NCBI GenBank assembly: GCA_964653235.1
Contig: CAZZCP010000016.1
Location: 1-37,922, forward strand
Source: CAZZCP01 sp964653235
GTDB lineage: Bacteria; Bdellovibrionota; Bdellovibrionia; Bdellovibrionales; UBA840
Length of the DNA stretch: 37,922 nt
Direction of reading: 5' to 3'
Below are positions 22,627 through 30,335 of this stretch, one piece after another (the first letter of the stretch is position 1; every line of letters begins with the position of its first letter). Both the position numbers and the translations under genes were made by a program. The notes under the pieces were generated by a model. It was given only the letters and a program-made list of their open reading frames with translations, was not told the origin of the DNA and searched no databases.

Positions 22627-23493
22627 TTATTCAATATTTTGCACGATTTCTCTTATATTCTCAATAAAGCCCTTGGCTTCAATCACCGTTTTGGTAATTT
22701 CGGCATCTTGCGCTTTCGAACCAATCGTGTTGCATTCACGCAAGAATTCTTGGCAATAAAAATCGAGTTTTTTCCCTTGTCCTAGTTTCATTAAATCATG
22801 AAAGACACGTATATGCTCTAAGATTCTTATGATTTCTTCATTAATATCTAGTTTTTCTATATAGAGCGAAATCTCTTGATGCATTCTCTTTTCGTCTAAA
22901 AGCTCTAACTTTAGACGCGACCACTTTTCTTGAATTCTTTGCTGTACTTCTTTTTGTTGTGATTTTGCCCTGGTTTTGATTTTCAAAATTTCTTTTTGTA
23001 GGGCATGCAAAAGTTTAGCAAGATCTTTTTGATGACTCTTACCCTCACGCAGCCTTTGCCCTTCATGCTGGATGAGAAGCTGATCCAGTGATGCAAAAAA
23101 ATCTTTCTTTTCTTGCACTGATAGCTTTGGAGTTAGCGAGCTTTGCCAAAGAACAGAAACCTGACTCATCTGCTCGGCACGAACAGGAGTATTGTCTTTA
23201 CACAAAGCTTGCACTTTTTTGTACTCCTGCAACCATTTTTTTGCCGATGCTGTATCAAAACCTAAAGGAGATTTACGCGAATGATAAGACTCAACTTGTA
23301 AACTAAAGTCTATTGTCCCCCTATTTACTTTTGCTGCAATCATCTGACGAATTTCAGCTTCTATACATTGATAAGAGTGAGGAAGATTACAACGAATTTC
23401 AAGAAAACGTGAGTTGACTGAGCGAATTCGCAGGTCCATATGCTGCAAATTTGTCTTTTGCCTAATGACACCAAAGCCAGTCATGCTTTTCAT
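22627..23493 (-). CDS. yicC: YicC-family endoribonuclease
   Basis: The 288-residue product begins MKSMTGFGVI, the family's fixed start, has VNSRFLEIRCNLP, and ends with DFYCQEFLRECNTIGSKAQD, the DUF1732 domain. The middle is a long coiled coil. YicC proteins have been described as RNases acting on small RNAs or mRNA. It precedes gmk directly, a very common order. Confidence 0.95.
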   Translation of the reverse strand: MKSMTGFGVIRQKTNLQHMDLRIRSVNSRFLEIRCNLPHSYQCIEAEIRQMIAAKVNRGTIDFSLQVESYHSRKSPLGFDTASAKKWLQEYKKVQALCKDNTPVRAEQMSQVSVLWQSSLTPKLSVQEKKDFFASLDQLLIQHEGQRLREGKSHQKDLAKLLHALQKEILKIKTRAKSQQKEVQQRIQEKWSRLKLELLDEKRMHQEISLYIEKLDINEEIIRILEHIRVFHDLMKLGQGKKLDFYCQEFLRECNTIGSKAQDAEITKTVIEAKGFIENIREIVQNIE

Positions 23494-23525
23494 GCAAGAA
23501 TTATCTTCAATTCAAGAAACACTGT

Positions 23526-24485
23526 CTAGGAGAAAAAAACACTTGCTTGCTCCATTGCCTGATTACAGTTTTTGATAGGCATTTCTGTCTCTTTTTTAAA
23601 CCAGGTAACTTGGCGCTTTGCCAACTGCATAGTGGCTTTCAAAATAGAATTCTTCAGATCGGAGAGCGATCCCCCCTCTTGCAAATACTCTTTTACTTCT
23701 TTGTAGCCTACACTTTGCATGGGCGACCAGGCCTCGAGACCTTGATCGATGAGAGACTGAACTTCGTCAATCAAACCATTCTCTAACATTTTTTCAATAC
23801 GTTTTGCCGCCCTGATTCTAAGCTCTTGACGATCGACAAAGAGATGAAGTTTTAGCAAGGGATATGGAAACTTTTTTTCTGTAAAAGACTTTCTGATTTC
23901 AGAAGGAATGAGATCAGAGCTTCGAAAAATCTCAATTGCCTTTTGAATTCGGTATCGATCATTGATCGAGATTTTTTTTGCATATTCTGGGTCTTTTTGC
24001 AGAATCTCTTGATAAAGCTGTTCATTGCCCTTTTCATTTATTTCTTTCTGAACGGCTTCTTTAATTGGACTCGTCGTGGGAGGAAAAGAATGCATTCCCT
24101 TTTCAAGAGCACGAAAATAAAATCCGGTACCACCAACCACGATCAATGGTTTTTTCGACTTTTGAAATAGCTCTAGGGCATCTCTACGATACTGACCTGC
24201 TGTATAGAGATGAGGAGCGCTCACAAATGAATACAAGTGATGGGGCACTCTTTTTAGGTCATCCTCACTCGGTTTTGCGGCACCAATATTTAATTTCTCA
24301 TAAACTTGAACACTATCACAATTTACGATTTCAGCTGAAAATCTCTCGGCAAGCTCAAGAGCTAGTGCCGATTTTCCTGTCGCTGTAGCTCCCATTAAAA
24401 AAAGGATTCGAGGTCCATTATAGAATTCTTCCAAACTCTCGATCCAATTTTGAAAAGGGATATTCAACATAAACGGGTCGCCCAT
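23526..24485 (-). CDS. miaA: tRNA dimethylallyltransferase
   Basis: The 319-residue protein adds an isopentenyl group to A37 of tRNAs. It has the P-loop LMGATATGKSALALELAERF, AEIVNCDSVQVYEKLNIGAA, VGGTGFYFRALEKG, and AKRQVTWFKKE near the end. The start is uncertain: ATGs at 24485 and 24470 both lie inside mutL (68- or 53-nt overlap) and neither has a good ribosome site, suggesting coupling to mutL translation. A methionine just before the P-loop seems too late. Confidence 0.95.
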   Translation of the reverse strand: MGDPFMLNIPFQNWIESLEEFYNGPRILFLMGATATGKSALALELAERFSAEIVNCDSVQVYEKLNIGAAKPSEDDLKRVPHHLYSFVSAPHLYTAGQYRRDALELFQKSKKPLIVVGGTGFYFRALEKGMHSFPPTTSPIKEAVQKEINEKGNEQLYQEILQKDPEYAKKISINDRYRIQKAIEIFRSSDLIPSEIRKSFTEKKFPYPLLKLHLFVDRQELRIRAAKRIEKMLENGLIDEVQSLIDQGLEAWSPMQSVGYKEVKEYLQEGGSLSDLKNSILKATMQLAKRQVTWFKKETEMPIKNCNQAMEQASVFFS

Positions 24486-26187
24486 GAGGGCAGAAACTAG
24501 AGTAGCGAAACTCGTCCATTTGCTGTAACAGTGACTGCATCTCCTCTAAACTTAATGCTTGCCCCGCTCGAATCACCGAGTGACAAGCGAGAGTCGCACA
24601 AAAGTGTTGAATCAAACGATGCACAGCTCTTCCGCCAGAGTTCTTTAAGCATTCGTCAGCTAAATCATGAAGAGCTAAATTTAAACTTTTTTCTTTTAAT
24701 ACAATTGGCGCCCTAGTCACTCGTATGTGTTGAGGTCCAGATTGTTCGACTTCAATTCCCATCTGTTGCAAATCTTGTTTTTGACTCAATAAGGCTTCAA
24801 TTCTATCTACAGATAGCTCAATATCGATCGGCAAGAGAAAGTTCTGAGTTTCAATTTGATTTCCCTCCCAAGAACACATGAGTTGCTCATAAACAACTCT
24901 TTCATGTGCCGCATGTTGATCGATCAATATGAGAGAGTTCTGGGACTGGCAGATTATATAAGTCTGGTTGCATTGACCCAATACTTGAAGATTCGACCAA
25001 TAAAATGGCTCTCCCAGATTAGCCGCCTTAGATGCAAGCGAAACTTTTGGGCTTTCTACCTGAAAACTCTGTGGCTCACTCCACTGCTTTTGTTGAAATT
25101 GAACATTTTGAAAAGAGGGCGCTGAAAATTCTAAATTGCTCTCTGGTTTGTAGTGGGGCTTTTCAAAACTTTCTTGTATTTCTAATTTGGCTGCCTGAAG
25201 ATTTTCAAGCCAAGGTGCACTCGATAAGCTTTCTTTTAAGGTAGAACGAACTGCTCGAAAAACCGAAGACGGATCTCGAAAGCGAACTTGTGATTTACTG
25301 GGGTGGATGTTTACATCAACCTCTTGCGGGTGTGCGCTAACAAACAAGGCTAATGAAGGATATTCCCCATGCATCAAAAGACTCTCATATCCTGCTAGCA
25401 CAGCTGACAAAAGACTCTTATCTTGAATCCATCTATCTTGAACAAAAAACCACATATTTTGTGAACTTCTTTGTGTCTCATTGGGAGCAGAATAAAAGGC
25501 TTCGATCTTGAGCAGGCCTTGTTCTCCACTTGCCTGATAGAGCTTTTTTACTCCCAAAACTTGCTGAGCTCGAATCAAAGAAGTATTCGCTTTTGGCCAC
25601 TCTAAAATGGTCTTTCCTTGAGTGCTCATTCGAAATGATATAGACGGCCGACTCAGGGCAACTGCTTTTAATACTTTTTTGATCTGGCTCAACTCTGCCG
25701 ACTCAGACTTTAAAAACTTTAAACGAGCCGGTAGGTTTTCAAAAAGCTGTTCCACTTGTATTTGTGTTCCCTGCTCTAAAGAAACGGGAAGAATGGCTGA
25801 AATACTGCCAAAATCTGATGAAATTGCATAGGCTTGTTCTGAATCAATGGCACGAGAACGAATCTGCATTTTGCTTACAGCAGCAATGCTGGCGAGTGCT
25901 TCTCCACGAAAACCATAGGATGAGAGTTCCCAAAGGTCTGAAGTATCTTGGATTTTACTTGTAGCATGTCTCTGCAGAGCCAAGCCAAGGTCGTCTTTTT
26001 CGATTCCCATTCCATTGTCTCGAATCATTAAGTAGCGACCACCTTCTGATACCTCAATTTCGATCTGATCTGCTCCTGCATCGATGGAATTCTCTAAGAG
26101 TTCTTTCAGTAGGTTCGCTGGGCGCTCTAGTACTTCTCCTGCAGCGATTTGGTTGATTATTTCATCTTTGAGTTTTTGGATACGCAT
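24418..26187 (-). CDS. mutL: DNA mismatch repair protein MutL (endonuclease type)
   Basis: The product is 589 residues. The GHL ATPase is clear: NQIAAGEVLERPANLLKELL, ENSIDAGAD, RDNGMGI, SSYGFRGEALASI. The C-terminal domain has DQHAAHERVVYE, fitting the DQHAx2Ex4E nuclease motif, plus TLACHSVIRAGQ and FCPHGRPVYVEY. These mark the nicking-competent MutL found in bacteria without MutH. It is first in the operon with miaA, yicC, gmk, rpoZ and rel. Repeat copy 3 lies upstream of its start. Confidence 0.96.
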   Translation of the reverse strand: MRIQKLKDEIINQIAAGEVLERPANLLKELLENSIDAGADQIEIEVSEGGRYLMIRDNGMGIEKDDLGLALQRHATSKIQDTSDLWELSSYGFRGEALASIAAVSKMQIRSRAIDSEQAYAISSDFGSISAILPVSLEQGTQIQVEQLFENLPARLKFLKSESAELSQIKKVLKAVALSRPSISFRMSTQGKTILEWPKANTSLIRAQQVLGVKKLYQASGEQGLLKIEAFYSAPNETQRSSQNMWFFVQDRWIQDKSLLSAVLAGYESLLMHGEYPSLALFVSAHPQEVDVNIHPSKSQVRFRDPSSVFRAVRSTLKESLSSAPWLENLQAAKLEIQESFEKPHYKPESNLEFSAPSFQNVQFQQKQWSEPQSFQVESPKVSLASKAANLGEPFYWSNLQVLGQCNQTYIICQSQNSLILIDQHAAHERVVYEQLMCSWEGNQIETQNFLLPIDIELSVDRIEALLSQKQDLQQMGIEVEQSGPQHIRVTRAPIVLKEKSLNLALHDLADECLKNSGGRAVHRLIQHFCATLACHSVIRAGQALSLEEMQSLLQQMDEFRYSSFCPHGRPVYVEYPFSKLDREFGRIL

Positions 26188-26260
26188 ATTTTTACCTAAA
26201 CTTCAGGTCTTACTCTGTCAGTAAAAACTAGAGATAACGCAAGGCTTCGGCAATCACTAG

Positions 26261-26431
26261 CTGCTCCCTTTTGTTTCACTTTTTTTACCCATTCATTTTG
26301 TAGTTTCAATGACCTAAGATACTTGTCCGAAAATGTATCAAAATTTAAAGATTCTCGAACAGGCTATACTAAACATTTTAAATACTTATATACTCTCGGA
26401 CGGACGTCCGAAGTGAAATAAAAGGGAGCAG
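26261..26431 (-). repeat. Palindromic intergenic element, copy 3
   Basis: Termini CTGCTCCCTTTTGTTTCACT and the inverted AAGTGAAATAAAAGGGAGCAG-type end match at all but one position. The end hairpin is a perfect TCGGAC-GGAC-GTCCGA. The central stem TGTCCGA/TCGAACA has one change that reads as a G-U pair on the minus strand. The hairpin-bearing end is 5 nt after the stop of 26437-27273 and in the same orientation to it as copies 1 and 4 to theirs. The sequence ATCA occurs four bases outside each end, too short to call a duplication. Confidence 0.92.
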
Positions 26432-26436
26432 TTTGA

Positions 26437-27273
26437 TCAGAGCTGATATTGAAAGGCTGCTTGAAAAGAAAAATAAGAAAGCTGCTCGATAATGTACTTG
26501 GGTTCAAGCTTAAGGGCAAAATCACCAAGCCGGATTCCCAAACCTAAAGTTAGACTGCCTCCAATTCTGGCAGACTGCAAAGGAACTTCAGACAGGATTC
26601 CATTGACTTCTTGAACAACCTTGACATCGGAATAACTCAAAAAAGGCCCAGTTCCGATAAAGATACTCATTGACCGATCGTTAAAGTCGAGCAAAGAAAA
26701 CTGCAATTGAACATCGCTAACCACTAAGTTTCCAGAGGCTTCACATTGCAAACAGATTTGATCGTACATATCAGGAGTATCGATACCAAAAAGCAAAGTG
26801 GCATCTAGAGTGAAAACTCCATTAACCATCTCTAATGGAGTCGAAAATTTGGGGCCAAACATAATCACATTGGAGGATCCAACAAAGTTTGAAATCTCAT
26901 CTTGGTAATTGACCATGCCTACGATCAGGCCCAGGTAGGTATTTCCAAAGATGGGCTTTCTTGAAAAAGGATCTTTTTCTTGTCGAGATTTAAAACTTCT
27001 CTCTTCTACAGATAGGCCATTCTCAGGTTTCACATCAATGTCAGATATATAACCCAATTTTCCTTGGGGTAACTTAACTCGATAAAAAGGGCCAAAGGTC
27101 TTAGAAGAGATGCGAATTCTTTGATTTAAGCTCAAATAAGAAATGACTGGAGCATCAAAACTTGCATTTTTGTAGACTTGAGCTCCGGTATTTATAACCG
27201 TCGCCCACTGTGCTGCTTTTGCAAGAAAAGGCAAAAAGAAAATACTAAATAAGAAAACGAATCTTCCAGACAC
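26437..27273 (-). CDS. Exported SH3-domain protein with outer-membrane beta-barrel-like C-terminus
   Basis: I choose GTG at 27273: it gives a clean signal peptide (SGRFVFLFSIFFLPFLAKA) and has GGAAG about 9 nt upstream; longer versions put a charged stretch first. The mature protein has a bacterial SH3 domain (about 20-85, ATVINTGAQVYKNASFDAPV, then RVKLPQGKLGYISDID), and then alternating strands with Gly-rich turns (YLGLIVGMVNY, IFIGTGPFLSYS, GLGIRLGDFAL) ending in FQYQL, an aromatic-type barrel end. It may link peptidoglycan and outer membrane. It overlaps the glycosyltransferase gene by 29 nt. Confidence 0.7.
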   Translation of the reverse strand: MSGRFVFLFSIFFLPFLAKAAQWATVINTGAQVYKNASFDAPVISYLSLNQRIRISSKTFGPFYRVKLPQGKLGYISDIDVKPENGLSVEERSFKSRQEKDPFSRKPIFGNTYLGLIVGMVNYQDEISNFVGSSNVIMFGPKFSTPLEMVNGVFTLDATLLFGIDTPDMYDQICLQCEASGNLVVSDVQLQFSLLDFNDRSMSIFIGTGPFLSYSDVKVVQEVNGILSEVPLQSARIGGSLTLGLGIRLGDFALKLEPKYIIEQLSYFSFQAAFQYQL

Positions 27274-27946
27274 GATATAGAGCTTCCAATACGATTTTAA
27301 AGGACATCTTGCTTTGTCCTTTTCTTCTTTCTTCAAATAGTATCGGCACTTCTAACACATTGCAACCCGCCTTGAGGGCACGGTATTTTAGTTCAATTTG
27401 AAAACTATAACCATTGCTTTCTATTTGATCGAGATTCATCTTGTTTCGCAAAACATCAGCCTTCCAGGCATTAAAACCGCCAGTCCAATCTTGTATCGGA
27501 TAACCCAATATCAAACGCGAGTACAAACTCCCTCCACGACTGATACATTTGCGGATAAAGCCCCAGTTAAGAGTGCCTCCGCCAGCAATGTATCTTGAGC
27601 CAACAACAACATCTTGTGACTCAATGGCATCTAAAATCTTCATAAGATCCTTGGGGCGATGCGAAAAATCAGCATCCATCTCGGTGATTACGTCAAAACC
27701 TCCCTCTAGTGCCCAATGAAAACCAGCGATATAGGCCTTACCTAAGCCCTGTTTTTCTTTGCGCAATAGCAAATTTATTTTAGGGTCACTTTTAGACAAG
27801 TCTCTGACCCGTTGAGCTGTACCATCGGGAGAATTGTCATCTACTACCAGAATATTTAAGTCATGATCTAAAACTCGAATCGCTTGGTAAAGTTCGCCAA
27901 TGTTATCGATTTCGTTGTAAGTCGGTAATACGACCAATTTTTTCAT
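27245..27946 (-). CDS. Family 2 glycosyltransferase, dolichol/polyprenol-phosphate mannose synthase-like
   Basis: The 233-residue product has LVVLPTYNEIDNIGELYQAI, VDDNSPDGTA, GLGKAYIAGFHWAL, EMDADFSHRPKDL and YPIQDWTGGFNAWK, the motif set of DPM1-type GT2 enzymes that move a sugar from an NDP donor to polyprenyl phosphate at the membrane. No C-terminal membrane helices follow the catalytic domain, as in soluble DPM1. The sugar is not readable. A hairpin GAAGAAGT/ACTTCTTC lies 30-53 nt upstream (27976-27999). Confidence 0.92.
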   Translation of the reverse strand: MKKLVVLPTYNEIDNIGELYQAIRVLDHDLNILVVDDNSPDGTAQRVRDLSKSDPKINLLLRKEKQGLGKAYIAGFHWALEGGFDVITEMDADFSHRPKDLMKILDAIESQDVVVGSRYIAGGGTLNWGFIRKCISRGGSLYSRLILGYPIQDWTGGFNAWKADVLRNKMNLDQIESNGYSFQIELKYRALKAGCNVLEVPILFEERRKGQSKMSFKIVLEALYRVWKIRFLI

Positions 27947-28023
27947 AAAAATTGAATATCATTGAATAACAAGAAGAAGAAGTCCTAATAAACTTCTTCA
28001 CATTGCAAAATAGAAATTATTAG

Positions 28024-28194
28024 CTGCACCCTTTTATTTCACTTTTTTTGCAAAAATAGATTCTGCTTTCAATGACCTAGGATACTTGTCCGAAGCTGCA
28101 CCAGATTTTTAAGAATTTCGGACAGAATAAACCAAACACTTTAGATATTTACATGCTCTCGGACGGACGTCCGAAGTGAAATAAAAGGGAGCAG
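28024..28194 (-). repeat. Palindromic intergenic element, copy 4
   Basis: Termini CTGCACCCTTTTATTTCACT and inverted copy differ at one base; the inverted pairing extends outward to TAGCTGC. The end hairpin is TCGGAC-GGAC-GTCCGA and the central stem TGTCCGAA/TTCGGACA (8 bp). The element, with four extra bases each side, is bracketed by TAGAAATTA at 28011-28019 and 28199-28207, a perfect 9-bp direct repeat that could be a target duplication. It begins 10 nt after the stop of the gene at 28205-28420. Confidence 0.93.
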
Positions 28195-28204
28195 CTAGTA
28201 GAAA

Positions 28205-28420
28205 TTAAGCTATGTCTCCACCAGATCGAGGCGAGAAATTTGTGTATTTTTTGACTTTCGAAAAGTGCTCACTGACCTCATTCAATAAGAGCTGCAATTC
28301 TTCAATATTTGAAGTCTCAATGGCTTGCTCAAACGCACGGTCTAAATTACAAAAATCGCTTTCACTTCTGCTTTGTGACTTTTTCAGTAAATTCTCGATT
28401 CTTTTTACACTCAAAAACAT
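28205..28420 (-). CDS. Small helical protein, unknown function
   Basis: The product is 71 residues, charged and probably helical (VKRIENLLKKSQSRSESDFC, LDRAFEQAIETSNIEELQLL), with a flexible tail. AGGGAGGT lies 3-4 nt before the ATG, which supports it being a real gene. No domain recognised. Repeat copy 4 follows its stop. Confidence 0.6.
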   Translation of the reverse strand: MFLSVKRIENLLKKSQSRSESDFCNLDRAFEQAIETSNIEELQLLLNEVSEHFSKVKKYTNFSPRSGGDIA

Positions 28421-28454
28421 AGGACCTCCCTATATAGACCTATCGGAATCATAC

Positions 28455-28477
28455 TGTCTCGACTTGAGACATTTTTT
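28455..28477 (+). terminator. Terminator-like hairpin pointing against the flanking genes
   Basis: TGTCTC-GACTT-GAGACA followed by TTTTTT on the plus strand. Both flanking genes are on the minus strand, on which it has no T-run. It may stop antisense transcription or be a 5'-UTR hairpin of the gene at 28205-28420. Confidence 0.35.
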
Positions 28478-28505
28478 ACTCTTCGCTTTTAAACAATGAT
28501 TTTAG

Positions 28506-29012
28506 CTACTTAGGATCTTTTTTAGGCTCACCTAAGTCTAGCGCTGAGACTTTGCTGTCTTTAGGAGAGAGCATTTTCTCTGCCGCTGCGCTAAGGTCTT
28601 GCAATGCTGATTCTGGTTTCGCTTCGTCTTTGGGATTCCACTTTTTAAAGGGAATTTTTGCATAAAGATGTGCACGCAAGTGATAGAGCGGCTCTTGTTT
28701 TTGCTGATCCCAATAAGCAATAACTTTTTCTGCAGCTCTCTTGGGGTTCTTTTTATAAAGAAAAGGGTCAAAACCGCAATATGGGCACTGTAGCTGCAAA
28801 CGCCAATAAAACTGAATCACAATTTCTAGACCAATAGAAAATAAAAGCACCAGTACCAAAGCCTTAGGATCAAGGCCTTGCCAGAAAATCAAACTCAAAC
28901 AGCCAGACATTACTACTGTGAGCAAAAAATCTCGAAAGCCCAAGTGTTTTTTATGGCTTATCGTTCTAGGATTTCGGCAAAAAGCACAGTAGCATTTGTT
29001 TTTCTTCGACAT
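28506..29012 (-). CDS. Membrane protein with zinc-ribbon cysteines, unknown function
   Basis: The product is 168 residues. A CYCAFC pair near the N-terminus and CPYCGF near residue 76 flank two transmembrane segments (about 28-46 and 50-68), a split zinc-ribbon arrangement. The C-terminal 70 residues are charged and low in complexity (KDEAKPESALQDL, EPKKDPK). No family recognised. The small protein at 30280-30648 has a comparable membrane plus CxxC design. Confidence 0.65.
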   Translation of the reverse strand: MSKKNKCYCAFCRNPRTISHKKHLGFRDFLLTVVMSGCLSLIFWQGLDPKALVLVLLFSIGLEIVIQFYWRLQLQCPYCGFDPFLYKKNPKRAAEKVIAYWDQQKQEPLYHLRAHLYAKIPFKKWNPKDEAKPESALQDLSAAAEKMLSPKDSKVSALDLGEPKKDPK

Positions 29013-29102
29013 ATACTTACATATTAACTCAGTTTTAAAAAAACAAAACAGGCCAAAATATTGACATCTAGGAAAATGAAATAAGTTTGCTATTCTAATT
29101 GT

Positions 29103-29750
29103 ATGAAGAAATATATTTTACTTTTCCTAATTCCATTTATTTCGCAAGCGCAATATGTCAATGAAGAAGATGACTTTATTAGCTATGAAAGTATTGTGAA
29201 TCAACTCAAATCAAAAGAAAAAGCTCCTAGAAAATATACGAAAGACCCAATGTCGCAAGTTAAAATTCATTTAGGTGTCGGCTATGTAACCAGCTTAACT
29301 CGAGTACGCAATGTCAATGGTCAAGACTATCGTCCGAATTTAAACGGCTTTCAGACCAGTTTTGGAATCGACCTTTTATCAAAATACTGGATTGCGGAGG
29401 GCACTTACCGAAGCTTCAATGAAACAGAAACCGATCAAAGTCGCTTTCAACTTCAAGAATTTGATTTAAAGCTGATTCATCGAGATTACTTAACAGATGG
29501 ATTAAGTTATCGAATGGGTGGCGGCATTGCAGCTCGCTACCTTCAAAGTAAAATTCTTAATGTCGACACCAATGAGATAACTGAAACCAATCAAAATACG
29601 CCTGCTTTTGTTGGCCAAGCCGGTCTTCATTACGCCTTTTCTAAAACGATAAGCCTTGGTGCTGAACTTGCCTTTCGTGATTCTATAATCTCAGAGAGCA
29701 TTGACCAAAGAGCTTTTGATATGACAATTCGTCTTGATGGCCAATTTTAA
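29103..29750 (+). CDS. Outer-membrane beta-barrel protein, unknown function
   Basis: The product is 215 residues with a signal peptide (MKKYILLFLIPFISQAQ) followed by an acidic linker. Alternating amphipathic strands run from about 50 to the end: VKIHLGVGYVTSLTRV, FQTSFGIDLLSKYWIAEGTY, LSYRMGGGIAARYL, ISLGAELAFRDSI. It ends in MTIRLDGQF, the aromatic C-terminus of OMPs. About eight strands are likely. It ends 3 nt before the next gene, so the two are probably cotranscribed. Confidence 0.75.
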   Translation: MKKYILLFLIPFISQAQYVNEEDDFISYESIVNQLKSKEKAPRKYTKDPMSQVKIHLGVGYVTSLTRVRNVNGQDYRPNLNGFQTSFGIDLLSKYWIAEGTYRSFNETETDQSRFQLQEFDLKLIHRDYLTDGLSYRMGGGIAARYLQSKILNVDTNEITETNQNTPAFVGQAGLHYAFSKTISLGAELAFRDSIISESIDQRAFDMTIRLDGQF

Positions 29751-29753
29751 AAC

Positions 29754-30335
29754 ATGGCGAAGCAGACTGATTTTTTAAAAGAAAAAATCAAACAAAGCTT
29801 AAAGTACATCGTTTATTATTTTCGTAATCCGATTCATGCTATCAAGAATGCTCCCAACCCTGATTGGCTTGAAATTTTGATTCTTCAAAGTATGTTATGC
29901 ATCACAAGTGGGGCTTTGACTTCGATTTTTTATAAAGATCTTTTTAGAATCATTTGGAACCTGTTTTTCTTTCCCCTTTTTGGGATTCTCTTTAGTTTGA
30001 TTCTTGCTGTTTCATTTAAAAGTTTACTACTGCACATCTTTCAGATGGATTTTGCTACTAGAAAGATTTACATCATTTGTGTGCTAGCCAACATTCCATT
30101 TCTTTTACTTCATATTCTCTCGCCTAAACTTGCCACGCTTGATCCTTTAGGACTCGCTATTTCGAGTTTTCTTTTTGTTGTTGGAATGGTTGAAAATTTT
30201 CAAGTTTCAAAAAAGTTTATGATACGAAGCTTAGTGATTCTTTACCTAATTCTTTTTTTGGGATGGGCTTGGCAAGAGTTTAAGGAGTATCAGCGCTTTC
30301 ATTCTTCTCGGACTTGGTCAAAGCAGTCGAAGTAA
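29754..30335 (+). CDS. Multi-pass inner-membrane protein, possibly Yip1-like
   Basis: The product is 193 residues with about five hydrophobic helices between residues 40 and 180 after a basic N-terminus (LKEKIKQSLKYIVYYFRNPI). The layout and the F-NP near the start resemble Yip1-domain proteins, but this is weak. It follows the beta-barrel gene by 3 nt. Its last 56 nt are also coding on the other strand for the zinc-ribbon protein at 30280-30648. Confidence 0.6.
   Translation: MAKQTDFLKEKIKQSLKYIVYYFRNPIHAIKNAPNPDWLEILILQSMLCITSGALTSIFYKDLFRIIWNLFFFPLFGILFSLILAVSFKSLLLHIFQMDFATRKIYIICVLANIPFLLLHILSPKLATLDPLGLAISSFLFVVGMVENFQVSKKFMIRSLVILYLILFLGWAWQEFKEYQRFHSSRTWSKQSK

Noticed and set aside
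27976..27999. GAAGAAGT/ACTTCTTC hairpin upstream of the glycosyltransferase as terminator or attenuator
   Set aside because: The stem is AT-rich, made of simple GAA repeats, and has no clear T-run.
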